In this document: positions 34,044-42,938 of the stretch, one piece after another
Numbering within the stretch: position 1 is the stretch's first letter
Layout of the letters: each line of letters begins with the position of its first letter
NCBI GenBank assembly: GCA_965544035.1
Contig: CBEULR010000001.1
Coordinates: forward strand, 62,001-126,000
Reading direction: 5' to 3'
DNA: 64,000 bases
Source of the DNA: CBEULR01 sp965544035
Lineage (GTDB): Bacteria > Bacillota > Desulfotomaculia > Desulfotomaculales > Desulforudaceae
Notes under the pieces: generated by a model
What the model was told of the DNA's origin: nothing
Seen by the model: the letters and a program-made list of their open reading frames with translations, nothing else
Database searches by the model: none
Made by a program: the position numbers and the translations under genes

Positions 34044-35279
34044 GTGCCTGTAGCTGTAAGATTACTGCTGGTTCATTCCGACCCGCAGGCGGTGAAGGAC
34101 ATCACCGAATGGTTCGCCGAGGTCGAGGACATTGAGATCGTCGAAAGCACCAACGTGCCGAGCAATGCCCTCCCGCTGGTTGCCGAATATGAGCCCGATG
34201 TGGTGGTCATGGATGACCGGATCCCGGAGGCTTACGAACTGGCCGAACAGATCGGGCGGGACTACATCGGTTCAGCCGTGGTGATGCTCGGTTCGCCTCC
34301 GGCTGAAGAGGCCTTTCGGAAAGGGATTCAGGCCGGTGCGCGAGACGTGCTGATGCAGCCTTTCCGCCCGCTGGATCTCGCCGATGCCGTCTATAAGGCA
34401 CACGACTATGTCAAGAAGCGCCGACTGGCGATCCCGAAGTTTATCGAACCGGCGATGCCGGAAGCGGCCGCACAGGGCACCAGGATCATATCGGTGTTCT
34501 CTACGAAGGGCGGTGTGGGCAAATCCACGATCGCCGTCAACCTGGCGATCGCCCTCGCGCAGAAGAAGGGGCGCAACCGCGTGGTGCTCTGGGATCTGGA
34601 TTTACACAACGGGATCGTGAACGTGCAGACCAACGTTGTGCCCAAGCGGCCGATCACCGACCTGATCAACGAGATCCAGTACCTTGACGCGGAGATGATG
34701 GAGAGCTACCTGGAAACGCACAGCTCCGGTCTGCAGGTGCTGTGTGCTCCGTTTACACCGGAGTTCGCCGATTACGTCTCCAGCGACCACGTTGGCCAAA
34801 TCCTGAATGTGCTCCGGCAGACCAAGGACTACGTGATTATTGATACCTCGGCGTTCTTTCACGATCCCGTGATGACGGCTATGGAGCAGAGTCACTGGAT
34901 CCTTCTGGTCGGTGCTCTGGACGTGGCCTGCGTCAAAAACCTGAAGGCGGGGCTGATGGTGATGGATTCCCTGCAGTATCCGCGCAGTAAGATCAAGCTG
35001 GTGATCAACCGTGGGAATATGGAGTTTGGGGTGCTGCCCCGTGACGTTGAGGTGACCCTGAAACTGCCCATCTTCTATACACTGCCTTCGGACGGAAAAG
35101 TGGCGATGACCGCTCTGAATGAGGGTACACCGGTGGCACAGACCTTCCAGAAATCCGATCTCGGGCGGTCGTTCAGCGAACTGGCCGACCTGGTTATCGG
35201 AAAGTTTGAGCAGGAGGTGCCGAATCCGGTGCCGGCGCCCAAACGGACGGGCTTGTTCAGGAGATTGAAGCACGCTTAG
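34044..35279 (+). CDS. cpaE: CpaE-like ParA/MinD-family ATPase
   Basis: 411-residue protein with an N-terminal receiver-like domain (LLLVHSDPQAVKDITE; no intact phosphoacceptor set) and a C-terminal MinD-type ATPase with deviant Walker A STKGGVGKSTIAVNLA at about residues 153-168. It localises Tad machinery in other bacteria. GTG at 34044 follows AAGGAGGT; longer frames start within cpaB. Confidence 0.9.
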   Translation: MPVAVRLLLVHSDPQAVKDITEWFAEVEDIEIVESTNVPSNALPLVAEYEPDVVVMDDRIPEAYELAEQIGRDYIGSAVVMLGSPPAEEAFRKGIQAGARDVLMQPFRPLDLADAVYKAHDYVKKRRLAIPKFIEPAMPEAAAQGTRIISVFSTKGGVGKSTIAVNLAIALAQKKGRNRVVLWDLDLHNGIVNVQTNVVPKRPITDLINEIQYLDAEMMESYLETHSSGLQVLCAPFTPEFADYVSSDHVGQILNVLRQTKDYVIIDTSAFFHDPVMTAMEQSHWILLVGALDVACVKNLKAGLMVMDSLQYPRSKIKLVINRGNMEFGVLPRDVEVTLKLPIFYTLPSDGKVAMTALNEGTPVAQTFQKSDLGRSFSELADLVIGKFEQEVPNPVPAPKRTGLFRRLKHA

Positions 35280-35294
35280 CGGAGGGATTGCTGA

Positions 35295-36707
35295 ATGTCT
35301 TTAAGAGAGAGGCTGGGCGACCGTCTCCTTGTTTCCACCCGGTCGAAGCCGTCGGTGACGCCGGCGGAAGAAGTTGGAGAAAACGCCAGAATTGCGGCTA
35401 TTGACGAATTGAGGGACCGTGTCCTGCGGGAAACGATTGAGGACCTCGGGGAGGATGTGGACCTGAAAGAGGTATCCAACGGGGACCGTGCGCAGCTTGA
35501 GGCGCAGGTGCAGGAGACCCTGAACCGCATTCTGCAGGACGGCACACTCTTCCTGAACCGGAACGAACGGGACCGGCTGGTGCGTGAGGTGACCGATGAG
35601 ATTTCGGGCTACGGCCCAATTGACCAGCTCCTGCACGACCCGGATATTTCGGAGATCATGGTCAACGGGCCCCATCAGGTGTACGTGGAGCGGAAGGGGA
35701 AGCTTTATAAGACGGAAATCAAATTCCGCGACGACGCCCACGTGCTGCACACCATCGAAAAGATCATCATGCCGCTGGGGCGGAGGATCGATGAGGCCTC
35801 GCCGCTGGTGGACGCCCGGCTTCCGGACGGGTCCCGCGTGAACGCGATCATTCCACCGCTTGCGGTGAAAGGGCCGACCCTGACCATCCGCAAGTTCGCC
35901 GCCGACCCGTTCACGGTTGAGGATTTGATCCATTTCGGGACGCTGTCCACCGAGATTTCCCACTTCCTGCGCGCTTGTGTGGCCAGCCGGATAAACATCG
36001 TGGTCTCCGGATCGACCGGTTCCGGCAAGACCACCGTCCTCAATGTTCTGTCCGGCTTCATCCCGCCCGATGAGCGTATCGTGACGATTGAGGACGCGGC
36101 CGAGCTTCAGTTGCGGCAGGAACATGTGGTTACACTTGAAACGCGCCCGCCGAACTTGGAGGGGAAGGGCCGGATTTCGATGCGGGATCTGGTGATCAAC
36201 TCGCTGCGTATGCGCCCCGACCGGATTGTGGTCGGTGAGGTGCGCGGCGGTGAGGCGCTGGATATGCTCCAGGCGATGAACACGGGCCACGACGGTTCGC
36301 TGACCACCGGGCACGCCAACAGCCCGCGGGACATGCTGATCCGTCTGGAGACAATGGTCCTTATGGCCGGAATGGAACTCCCCGTCCGCGCCATTCGGGA
36401 GCAGATCGCCTCGGCTGTTGAACTGATCGTGCACCTGGACCGGTTTAAGGACGGCAGCCGGAAAATCACCTCCGTGACCGAGATTGTGGGTATGGAATCG
36501 GATACCATCACCCTGCAGGACATCTTTGTGTACGAACAGACAGGCGTGGATGAACACGGGCGGATTCTGGGGAGACACCGGCCCACGGGAATTGTGCCGA
36601 ACTTCATCACCAAGCTGGAGCAGGCCGGGCATCCCATCCCGGTGGAGGTCTTCCGGTTCCCGTACAGCGGGGTTTCGGTGAAACGGCTGACCCGCCAGGG
36701 GAGCTGA
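35295..36707 (+). CDS. cpaF: Tad secretion ATPase CpaF/TadA
   Basis: 470-residue hexameric type II/IV secretion ATPase that powers pilin extrusion. Walker A GSTGSGKTTVLN at about residue 237, Asp box TIEDAAELQL, Walker B region RMRPDRIVVGEVRGGEAL, and His box TGHDGSLTTGHANS are all present. SD GGAGGG precedes the ATG. Confidence 0.95.
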   Translation: MSLRERLGDRLLVSTRSKPSVTPAEEVGENARIAAIDELRDRVLRETIEDLGEDVDLKEVSNGDRAQLEAQVQETLNRILQDGTLFLNRNERDRLVREVTDEISGYGPIDQLLHDPDISEIMVNGPHQVYVERKGKLYKTEIKFRDDAHVLHTIEKIIMPLGRRIDEASPLVDARLPDGSRVNAIIPPLAVKGPTLTIRKFAADPFTVEDLIHFGTLSTEISHFLRACVASRINIVVSGSTGSGKTTVLNVLSGFIPPDERIVTIEDAAELQLRQEHVVTLETRPPNLEGKGRISMRDLVINSLRMRPDRIVVGEVRGGEALDMLQAMNTGHDGSLTTGHANSPRDMLIRLETMVLMAGMELPVRAIREQIASAVELIVHLDRFKDGSRKITSVTEIVGMESDTITLQDIFVYEQTGVDEHGRILGRHRPTGIVPNFITKLEQAGHPIPVEVFRFPYSGVSVKRLTRQGS

Positions 36708-36711
36708 TTGT

Positions 36712-37671
36712 ATGGAAATCCTCTTGAGTATTCTAGTCTTCCTCTCGGTGCTGAGTCTGTTGCTCGGTCTGTACGCGGCTGTGCGTGGCCGGCGCGCGGG
36801 GATTGAGAACCGCCTCCGGCGCGTGGTGGTCGATCCTATTGAGCGTGAAGAACTGGTAGAAGCCGTGTTCGTCTCCAACGCCGACCGCAGAAGGCGCAAA
36901 AAGCGGGAGGCCAAGGGGCTTCAGCGGTATGTCGTACGGCTGGAGGACAGACTGTTGCTGGCCGGACTGCCGCTCAGGGCACAGGAATTCGCCCTGTTCG
37001 TCATCGGCTTCACCGTTCCGACGGCCCTCATGTTCTTTCTGCTGACGGGTGCGGTGGTTAATGTGTTTCTCGTAGTGATTGCCGGGTTGATCATCCCGTT
37101 TGTATATTTGAATATGCGCATTGAGAAGCGCCGGCGGACGTTGAATGCCCAGATTGCCGATATGATCCTGCTCATGGCCAACGGCCTGAAGGCGGGGCAC
37201 AGTCTGGTGCAGGTGATCGAGGGGGTCAGCCGGGAGGTGGCGCCCCCGCTGTCCGAGCACCTGAAGGCCTTTCTGCGGGATACGGTGATGGGCGTTCCCA
37301 TGGAGGAGGCGCTGGTCAAACTGGACCAGCAGGCCGATGACGAGGATCTGAGCATGGTGATCACCGCCATTCTTATCCAGCATCAGGTCGGCGGAAACCT
37401 GTCGGAGATTCTGGAGAACATCAGCATGACCATCCGGGAACGGATTCGGCTTAAGCAGGAAATCCGGACGCTCACCGCTCAGGGGCGCATGTCGGCGATC
37501 ATCATATGTCTGCTGCCGATTGCGCTGGGGGCGTTTATTACGGTAATCAACCCCGGGTTTATGGCGGTTCTGTTTCAAGACCCGATCGGCTTACTGATGG
37601 TTGGCGCGGCCGTATTCTTTGAGCTTGTGGGGATTCTGTTCATCCGCCGCATCGTGGAAATCAGGGTATAG
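36712..37671 (+). CDS. tadB: Tad inner-membrane platform protein TadB
   Basis: 319-residue membrane protein of the GspF/TadB family. N-terminal and middle helices flank a cytosolic domain with the family motif ADMILLMANGLKAGHSLVQV. Two C-terminal helices follow. Begins 4 bases after the cpaF stop. Confidence 0.92.
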   Translation: MEILLSILVFLSVLSLLLGLYAAVRGRRAGIENRLRRVVVDPIEREELVEAVFVSNADRRRRKKREAKGLQRYVVRLEDRLLLAGLPLRAQEFALFVIGFTVPTALMFFLLTGAVVNVFLVVIAGLIIPFVYLNMRIEKRRRTLNAQIADMILLMANGLKAGHSLVQVIEGVSREVAPPLSEHLKAFLRDTVMGVPMEEALVKLDQQADDEDLSMVITAILIQHQVGGNLSEILENISMTIRERIRLKQEIRTLTAQGRMSAIIICLLPIALGAFITVINPGFMAVLFQDPIGLLMVGAAVFFELVGILFIRRIVEIRV

Positions 37672-37683
37672 GGGGCCGGAGCG

Positions 37684-38613
37684 TTGCTGTACATCCAGGT
37701 CTTTCTCGCCGGTTTTACCGTTTTCGCCGGTATCCTGTTTATCGGGCTGCTTATGAGCGGTTCACGAGCAATCATCCGGGCGCGGCTGGCGTCAATCGGA
37801 CGCGCTCCCGGTCTTAGCACTGTTGAAGCCGAAGGGTTGAGCATTCCCTTCAACGAGCGCGTGATCAGGCCGCTGCTCGACCGGTGCGGACGCACGGCCC
37901 GGCGGTTTGCTCCGCGTTCGGTCCTGCTGACGGTGGAAAGAAGGCTGGTGCAGGCCGGTCACCCCAACAAGCTGCAGACCGGCACATTCCTCGGGATAAT
38001 GGTGCTGTGTGCCGTCGGTTTCCCCCTGGTAACGGTAATCCTCGGTTGTTTCGCGTTGGCCATTCCAGTGCGAACGATCATCGGCCTTATGATGTTGATG
38101 ATATTGCTGGGGTTGTTCATCCCCTGGTTCTGGCTGTCTAAGAAGGCCTCTGAGCGGCAGCGGGCCGTTGATCTGGCGCTGCCCGATGCTATCGATCTGC
38201 TGGTGGTCAGCGTGGAGGCCGGCCTGGCGTTTGATATGGCGCTGGCCAAGGTAACCGAGAAGATGCAGGGGCCGCTGCCTGATGAATTTGCACGCGCCCT
38301 GAATGAGATCCGGTTGGGCAAGGCGCGGCGGGCCGCGCTGAAGGATATGGCCGACCGGGTTGGCGCGAAGAGCCTGAGCAGTTTTATCAACACCGTGGTT
38401 CAGGGGACGCAGATGGGTGTGTCCCTGGGCAATATGCTGCGTGTCCAGAGCGAACGGGTACGTCAGGAACGGCGTCAGCGTGCTCAGGAAATGGCGATGA
38501 AGGCACCCATCAAAATGCTGTTTCCGATGATCTTTTTCATTTTCCCGGCCATTTTCGTCGTTCTGCTCGGACCGGCGGTGATCCGCATGATAGAAGCTTT
38601 CGCAAATATGTAG
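37684..38613 (+). CDS. tadC: Tad inner-membrane platform protein TadC
   Basis: 309-residue GspF-family partner of TadB with the core ALPDAIDLLVVSVEAGLAFD and LRVQSERVRQERRQRAQEMA. The TTG start at 37684 follows a GGGGG-type SD. The C-terminal hydrophobic helix MLFPMIFFIFPAIFVVLLGP matches the family. Confidence 0.92.
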   Translation: MLYIQVFLAGFTVFAGILFIGLLMSGSRAIIRARLASIGRAPGLSTVEAEGLSIPFNERVIRPLLDRCGRTARRFAPRSVLLTVERRLVQAGHPNKLQTGTFLGIMVLCAVGFPLVTVILGCFALAIPVRTIIGLMMLMILLGLFIPWFWLSKKASERQRAVDLALPDAIDLLVVSVEAGLAFDMALAKVTEKMQGPLPDEFARALNEIRLGKARRAALKDMADRVGAKSLSSFINTVVQGTQMGVSLGNMLRVQSERVRQERRQRAQEMAMKAPIKMLFPMIFFIFPAIFVVLLGPAVIRMIEAFANM

Positions 38614-38626
38614 GGTTGGTGCTGCA

Positions 38627-40252
38627 ATGAAACATCGTGTGATACTTTCACTTATCCTGATTCTTGTGATCCTTCTGGGTAATCCGGTCGAGACCGCCGC
38701 CGACGAGCAGTATGCCGGACGCATGGCGGTGGTGCTGGTTATCGACGGATCCGGGAGCATGGTGCACAATGATCCGGACCGGGTGCGGGTGGAAGCCGCC
38801 CGGAAGGCGGTGGACATCCTCAAGGACGGTGATTACCTGGCGGTCGTCGAGTTCTCCACCGAGGCGCAGCTGTTGGTGCGGATGCGTGAAGTCGGGGGGG
38901 AAGCCGAACGCCGGGAGATTAGCGCGCTGATCGACCAGGCTGGTCAGCGGGGGGACACGGATATTCTAAGCGGTCTTCGTGCCGCCTTTCACCAGTTTGC
39001 CGGTGCACCGGCCGATGCGCGTAAATTCGTGATCCTGCTATCCGATGGTGAATCGGACGTTCCGGGGGTGACCGGTAGTGTGAGCACTCGTGAGCGGTAT
39101 TTCGCCGAAACCGAAACCCTGTTGGAACGGTACCGGGAGCAAGGCTGGGCCGTTCACTGCATCGCCTTTCATGAGGAAGGGGCGGGGGCGGAGCTGCAGA
39201 ATATCGCCCAAAAGACCGGCGGGGAATACCAGTTTGTGACAAGCACTGACCAGCTCAAGAACATCTTTGCGAATATTCTCCTGGCGGCCAAGTATCCCCC
39301 CGGCGAGGAACCGGTATTCCATGCGACCCTGCGGGATGATGAGTATTTGATCGGGGAGCGGTTGGAGGCGGAAGCCTATATTACCATCGGTGAAGACCGC
39401 GTGCTGCCCGGACCGTACCTGGAACTGACTGCTGTGAATCTGGTCCTGGCGGCAGGCGGGGTCGATCCTGTGGTGGTGCCTTTCTCGGAAAGCGGAGACG
39501 GGCTGTTCCGGGCCGCGTGCGAAATCAAGGCTGCAACCGAATATGAGGCCATGGCCACCATAACCGGCCGGTACCGCGGGCAGGAGATTGAAGCTTCGGT
39601 GGATCTAGGCACCGTAACCGCGGCGGCAAAGGCGCACGCACCGCTAATTCCCGTGGATGCCGAACAGGTAAAGTCCATGGCGGGGCTGTTGCTGCCCGGT
39701 ACCGGTTTCGTGTTTTTGGCGGTTGTGACTTTCCTGATGTGGCGGGCGCGCTTGCGCGAACGAGTCGGTGGTGAACTGCGGGTCTACGGAGCAAGAGGCG
39801 CCGATGTCCGGTATGCCAAATACCGGCTGAAACTGGGCAGGGCCCGGAGAAGTGAGGTCAGCATTGCCACCTATAAGGGTCGGGATGTGCATTTCGTGCT
39901 GGACCCGCCGGAACGCGAGTTTGGATTCATGATCCGCACGGTACGGAATCCTGTGCAAGATCTCAAGCTGGGCCGGTTCCGGCGCCTTCTCAGGGGGCCG
40001 GCGATGTTGTACGAGGTGGTATGTCTGCCCGGCACAGCGATGCAGATGGGTGAAAGACTGAGAACACGCAGCGACCTCTACCACGGGGATGTTTTTGAAG
40101 TGGGCGGCTATACTTTCGAGTTTGTCTTCCCCCGCTTGGGCGGTCGACCGGGAGGAGAGAATGTCCTGGATTCGTATTTATCGAAGCTGCAGGACGAGCC
40201 GGGTTCCAAAAGGAGAAAGATTATCACGCTTCGTCTGGAGCCGGACAAGTAG
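38627..40252 (+). CDS. Membrane vWA-domain protein with FHA-like cytosolic tail
   Basis: 541-residue protein. A signal peptide (about residues 1-26) leads to an extracytoplasmic von Willebrand A domain with an intact MIDAS motif (DGSGSM, plus the TDILSGL and LLSDGESD loops), a beta-rich region, one membrane helix at about residues 347-370 (LLLPGTGFVFLAVVTFLMW), and a cytosolic tail whose end, LYHGDVFEVGGYTFEFVFP, resembles the last strands of an FHA domain. The usual FHA Ser/Arg pTxxD-recognition residues could not be located, so it may be degenerate. It follows tadC by 13 bases and is probably part of the Tad operon, perhaps a tip or adhesin factor; this is inference. Confidence 0.78.
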   Translation: MKHRVILSLILILVILLGNPVETAADEQYAGRMAVVLVIDGSGSMVHNDPDRVRVEAARKAVDILKDGDYLAVVEFSTEAQLLVRMREVGGEAERREISALIDQAGQRGDTDILSGLRAAFHQFAGAPADARKFVILLSDGESDVPGVTGSVSTRERYFAETETLLERYREQGWAVHCIAFHEEGAGAELQNIAQKTGGEYQFVTSTDQLKNIFANILLAAKYPPGEEPVFHATLRDDEYLIGERLEAEAYITIGEDRVLPGPYLELTAVNLVLAAGGVDPVVVPFSESGDGLFRAACEIKAATEYEAMATITGRYRGQEIEASVDLGTVTAAAKAHAPLIPVDAEQVKSMAGLLLPGTGFVFLAVVTFLMWRARLRERVGGELRVYGARGADVRYAKYRLKLGRARRSEVSIATYKGRDVHFVLDPPEREFGFMIRTVRNPVQDLKLGRFRRLLRGPAMLYEVVCLPGTAMQMGERLRTRSDLYHGDVFEVGGYTFEFVFPRLGGRPGGENVLDSYLSKLQDEPGSKRRKIITLRLEPDK

Positions 40253-40302
40253 GTTCTTTAGGCCGAAATGTGTTTTCCGGCTTGGCTTAAGGTAGGATCA
40301 CA

Positions 40303-41442
40303 ATGTGGGGACCCTTGAAGACAGCGGAAAGAATGCTGGGCAACGAGAACGGCCAGGCCCTCGTGATGGTGGCTTTGCTGATGGTCGTCTTAATGGGTTT
40401 TGCCGCCTTCACTGTGGATTTGGGAGTGGCGCGAGCCGCAAGGGTACAGATGCAAAGTGCAGCTGACGCCGCTGCCCTCGCCGGGGCGCAGGAACTGCCC
40501 AACACCGCAAAGGCAAGGGAGACTGCAGAGAAATTGGCCAGGGCAAACGGGGCCGAGGAGATAAGCGTAACCACGCCCTACGGGAGCGATGCGGACAAGA
40601 TCGAAGTCGTGTGTGCCAAGAATGTGCCGTATTCCTTTGCGGGGGTGCTGGGGCTATCAGAAACCGAAGTGCCTGCTCGGGCGGTTGCGGCGCGGTCCAC
40701 ATTGCGGGGCCCTTTGGATTATGCGGTTTTTTCCGGTGACGAAAATTTTGATCTACAGTTTAACCATTCGAATATTACTGTTCGCGGCAGCGTCCACTCC
40801 AACTATAAGTGTAGCATCAATGGTACGAACCTAATGATTGAAGGATCGGTAGAGGCTGTATCCTCCTTTATGATGAACGGTACAAACCAGACTATTACCG
40901 GAAGTGCTAAGGGTAGCAGCATAATGGTTAATGGTACCAATCAATACATTGGGAATCGGGTCCATAGTGGCGCGCCCGTAATCGATATGCTGGATTTCAC
41001 GGACATTGTAAAAGCGGAGGCTGCCGCCGCGGGTACCGTGATTCATGGTAATAAAGTGTTTGGGGGCACCAATATTAATATTGATTCTCCGATCTATATT
41101 GACGGCAACCTAACGGTTAACGGTACTAACTTTACCGGAAAAGGCGTTATTCTTGCTTCGGGCAACATTATGTTCAATGGGACAAATATGAGCTCGCTGG
41201 GCGGCGAGTCGGTGTGTTTTTATTCGGAGTCGGGCAATATCTTGATGAATGGCAACAATATAGAACTCAAAGGGTTGGTGTACGCCCCAAAGGGGATGAT
41301 TCAATTCAATGTCAGCAGTCTTACCGTGAAGGGAAGAGTAATAGGAAATCGGGTTCAGTTTAACGGTACCGGCATAAGTGTTCTTGCGGGAACCAAGGAG
41401 CTGGAAGGTCTTCCTAAAGCCGGCGTAAAGCTGGTGGAATAA
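40303..41442 (+). CDS. Tad-domain protein with NGTN beta-helix ladder
   Basis: 379-residue protein. The N-terminus matches the Tad class (NENGQALVMVALLMVVLMGF, then AADAAALAGAQELP). From about residue 145 it becomes a repeating structure in which x-NGTN (or NGNN, NVSS, NGTG) recurs about every 16-25 residues, at least eight times, with short hydrophobic strands between. This is the pattern of a right-handed beta-helix with an Asn ladder, as in polymer-forming cytoskeletal (bactofilin-like) or DUF-type pilus-associated proteins. The DNA of this half is visibly AT-richer than its neighbours, suggesting a separate origin. Role likely in surface adhesion or fibre capping; not established. Confidence 0.78.
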   Translation: MWGPLKTAERMLGNENGQALVMVALLMVVLMGFAAFTVDLGVARAARVQMQSAADAAALAGAQELPNTAKARETAEKLARANGAEEISVTTPYGSDADKIEVVCAKNVPYSFAGVLGLSETEVPARAVAARSTLRGPLDYAVFSGDENFDLQFNHSNITVRGSVHSNYKCSINGTNLMIEGSVEAVSSFMMNGTNQTITGSAKGSSIMVNGTNQYIGNRVHSGAPVIDMLDFTDIVKAEAAAAGTVIHGNKVFGGTNINIDSPIYIDGNLTVNGTNFTGKGVILASGNIMFNGTNMSSLGGESVCFYSESGNILMNGNNIELKGLVYAPKGMIQFNVSSLTVKGRVIGNRVQFNGTGISVLAGTKELEGLPKAGVKLVE

Positions 41443-41560
41443 TAGGACTAAGGTCCCACGCATTAATGGGCCAATGGTCCCGCACGACTTGGGTCTTAAG
41501 ACCGATAGACCTCCAGCAAGGTATGAGGTACCATTGGGACATAAGAATGTGGTTTTCCCG

Positions 41561-41645
41561 TCAAAGGCAAAGCCATCGAAAGGTGGCGGCGCAAAGCTAC
41601 AGGGGCTAAGGCGGAATCCCGCTATGCCAGCCAGTTGCCGGGCCG
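41561..41645 (+). promoter_or_regulatory. c-di-GMP-I (GEMM) riboswitch, upstream copy
   Basis: Conserved GEMM-I blocks occur in order: GGCAAAGCC (41566), CGAAAGG tetraloop stem, GGCGCAAAGC, ACAGGGGCTAAGG, and GCCAGCCAGTTGCCG closing P1. It is followed at once by an intrinsic terminator. Together they form a stand-alone aptamer plus expression platform. Ligand preference (c-di-GMP or cGAMP) depends on one aptamer base that was not resolved by eye. Confidence 0.9.
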
Positions 41646-41658
41646 GAAGGTCGTTTAT

Positions 41659-41691
41659 CCCGCCTGCACTGGAAGGCGGGCTTTCTGTTTT
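41659..41691 (+). terminator. Terminator of the upstream riboswitch
   Basis: CCCGCCT (41659-41665) / AGGCGGG (41674-41680) with an 8-base loop, then CTTTCTGTTTT. It lies between the two aptamers. Confidence 0.82.
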
Positions 41692-41721
41692 GGCGGACAA
41701 TTGGGACAAGCATAGAGCCAC

Positions 41722-41803
41722 CGATAAAGGCAAAGCCATCGAAAGATGGCGGCGCAAAGCTACAGGGGCTAAGGCGGAACACCGCTATGCCAGCCAGTTG
41801 CCG
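41722..41803 (+). promoter_or_regulatory. c-di-GMP-I (GEMM) riboswitch, downstream copy
   Basis: Second aptamer, nearly identical to the first (GGCAAAGCC at 41729, 163 bases after the first copy). The homology begins at ATTGGGACA upstream of both aptamers and runs to GTTGCCGG, consistent with a tandem duplication of about 115 bases. Differences are small (for example CGAAAG-g versus CGAAAG-a, and the terminal loop). Its 3' end overlaps an 11-base sequence that can pair just before the SD of the next gene. Confidence 0.9.
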
Positions 41804-41877
41804 GTAAGCAGCCAGGGATATGGCCGGGCTTATCCGTCAACCGGCGTTGATCCTGCAGAAGCTGCTTACCGAGGAGG
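41802..41877 (+). promoter_or_regulatory. Riboswitch expression-platform stem adjoining an SD
   Basis: CGGTAAGCAGC (41802-41812), which overlaps the 3' strand of the second aptamer, is perfectly complementary to GCTGCTTACCG (41861-41871), which runs into the SD GAGGAGG (41871-41877) of the transglutaminase-like gene. Pairing of these strands would compete with aptamer closure and could gate ribosome access. No T-run follows, so translational control is the likely mode. Confidence 0.6.
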
Positions 41878-41885
41878 CGCAGGAG

Positions 41886-42773
41886 ATGCACCGGTACCAG
41901 TCCGGAATCGTTGTCATTATAATCCTGACCGTTATGGCGGTAATGGTGCCGTTCACAAGTGCCGAGGCCGCGTACAGTGTGGGTTTCAAAACCGATATTA
42001 TCGAGATCACCAGCCCGTCGAAAAACGGGACAGAGGTTGGCGGGGTGCTCTACATAGAGGGAAGAGCGTCCGTGGACCGGGTGTGGATCGCCTTGCGGGG
42101 GCCGAACGGTGAAGTCGAGACGGTGCCTTTTGAGGTGAAAGACGGAGGATTTACAGGGGAGATTTGGCTTCGGTTCGGCACCGGGAAGTACACGGTGTGG
42201 GCCGGGGACAACGCTTATCGTTTTAACGGGAAAATCCGCTTTGAAGTGCAGAACCGATCTGATCAGGAATTGCGGTATATCGCGCCCTCTGGCTATGTGG
42301 ACAGCGATCATCCGGAAATCGTGGCGCTTGCCCGTTCTTTAACCAGTAAACTGACGGACGATAGGGACAAGGCAAAGGCTATTCACGCATGGGTCACCGG
42401 AAACATCAGCTATGATTACGCGGCTTACCTGAACGGCGGCGGACAGGAAATCAAGAAGGCCAGTGAGGTCTTGGCGGCGCGGGAAGGTTTGTGCCGAGAT
42501 TATGCGATGCTTACGGCAGCCCTTGCTCGGGCCGCCGGCGTACCAGCGCGTGTAGTTTATGGACAGGCCGGTTCCAACCCGGGCTGGGACGACCAGTATC
42601 ACGCCTGGAATGAATTCCTGATCAACGGACAGTGGGTCAGCCTGGACACCACCTGGGACGCCGGATATATTAAGAACGGGAAATTCGTGAGGGCGCAGTC
42701 GGACAGGTACCTCATTCCCACGGCAAGCGAGTTTAACAAGACGCACACGGCGACCAAATACACCGTCTATTAA
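41886..42773 (+). CDS. Secreted transglutaminase-like protein under c-di-GMP riboswitch control
   Basis: 295-residue exported protein. A signal peptide (about residues 1-28, ending in TSAEA) precedes an Ig/beta domain (ITSPSKNGTEVGGVLYIEG) and a transglutaminase-like domain with a complete triad: C203 in EGLCRDYAML, H239 in DQYHAWNEF, and D254 in SLDTTWD. Such proteins cleave or crosslink proteins or peptidoglycan. ATG at 41886 follows GAGGAGG; the open frame from 41820 would begin inside the riboswitch and is rejected. It directly follows the tandem riboswitches, so its level should respond to c-di-GMP. Confidence 0.88.
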   Translation: MHRYQSGIVVIIILTVMAVMVPFTSAEAAYSVGFKTDIIEITSPSKNGTEVGGVLYIEGRASVDRVWIALRGPNGEVETVPFEVKDGGFTGEIWLRFGTGKYTVWAGDNAYRFNGKIRFEVQNRSDQELRYIAPSGYVDSDHPEIVALARSLTSKLTDDRDKAKAIHAWVTGNISYDYAAYLNGGGQEIKKASEVLAAREGLCRDYAMLTAALARAAGVPARVVYGQAGSNPGWDDQYHAWNEFLINGQWVSLDTTWDAGYIKNGKFVRAQSDRYLIPTASEFNKTHTATKYTVY

Positions 42774-42829
42774 ACTAATGAAAAAATCAGAACTTAAGAT
42801 GAGCACATTTGTCGGAAGCTTACAAAAAG

Positions 42830-42858
42830 ACCGGTTTTTCGCCGGTTGTTTTTGTTTT
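42830..42858 (+). terminator. Intrinsic terminator after transglutaminase-like gene
   Basis: ACCGG (42830-42834) / CCGGT (42842-42846), T-rich loop, then TGTTTTTGTTTT. Confidence 0.75.
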
Positions 42859-42938
42859 ATTCCCCAAGGTTCCAGCAGGAATTTCGAGCTATCGTGGGGA
42901 AATCATGGTTGTGGTCCGAGTGGACTCAGGAGGAAGCT

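Noticed and set aside
35301..36914. 537-codon minus-strand frame opposite cpaF
   Set aside because: Mirror of the cpaF gene; plus-strand product has all secretion-ATPase motifs.
41474..42112. Open frame of 212 codons across the riboswitch region
   Set aside because: It runs through both aptamers and the terminator and then overlaps the transglutaminase-like gene in another frame; it has no SD and no family match.
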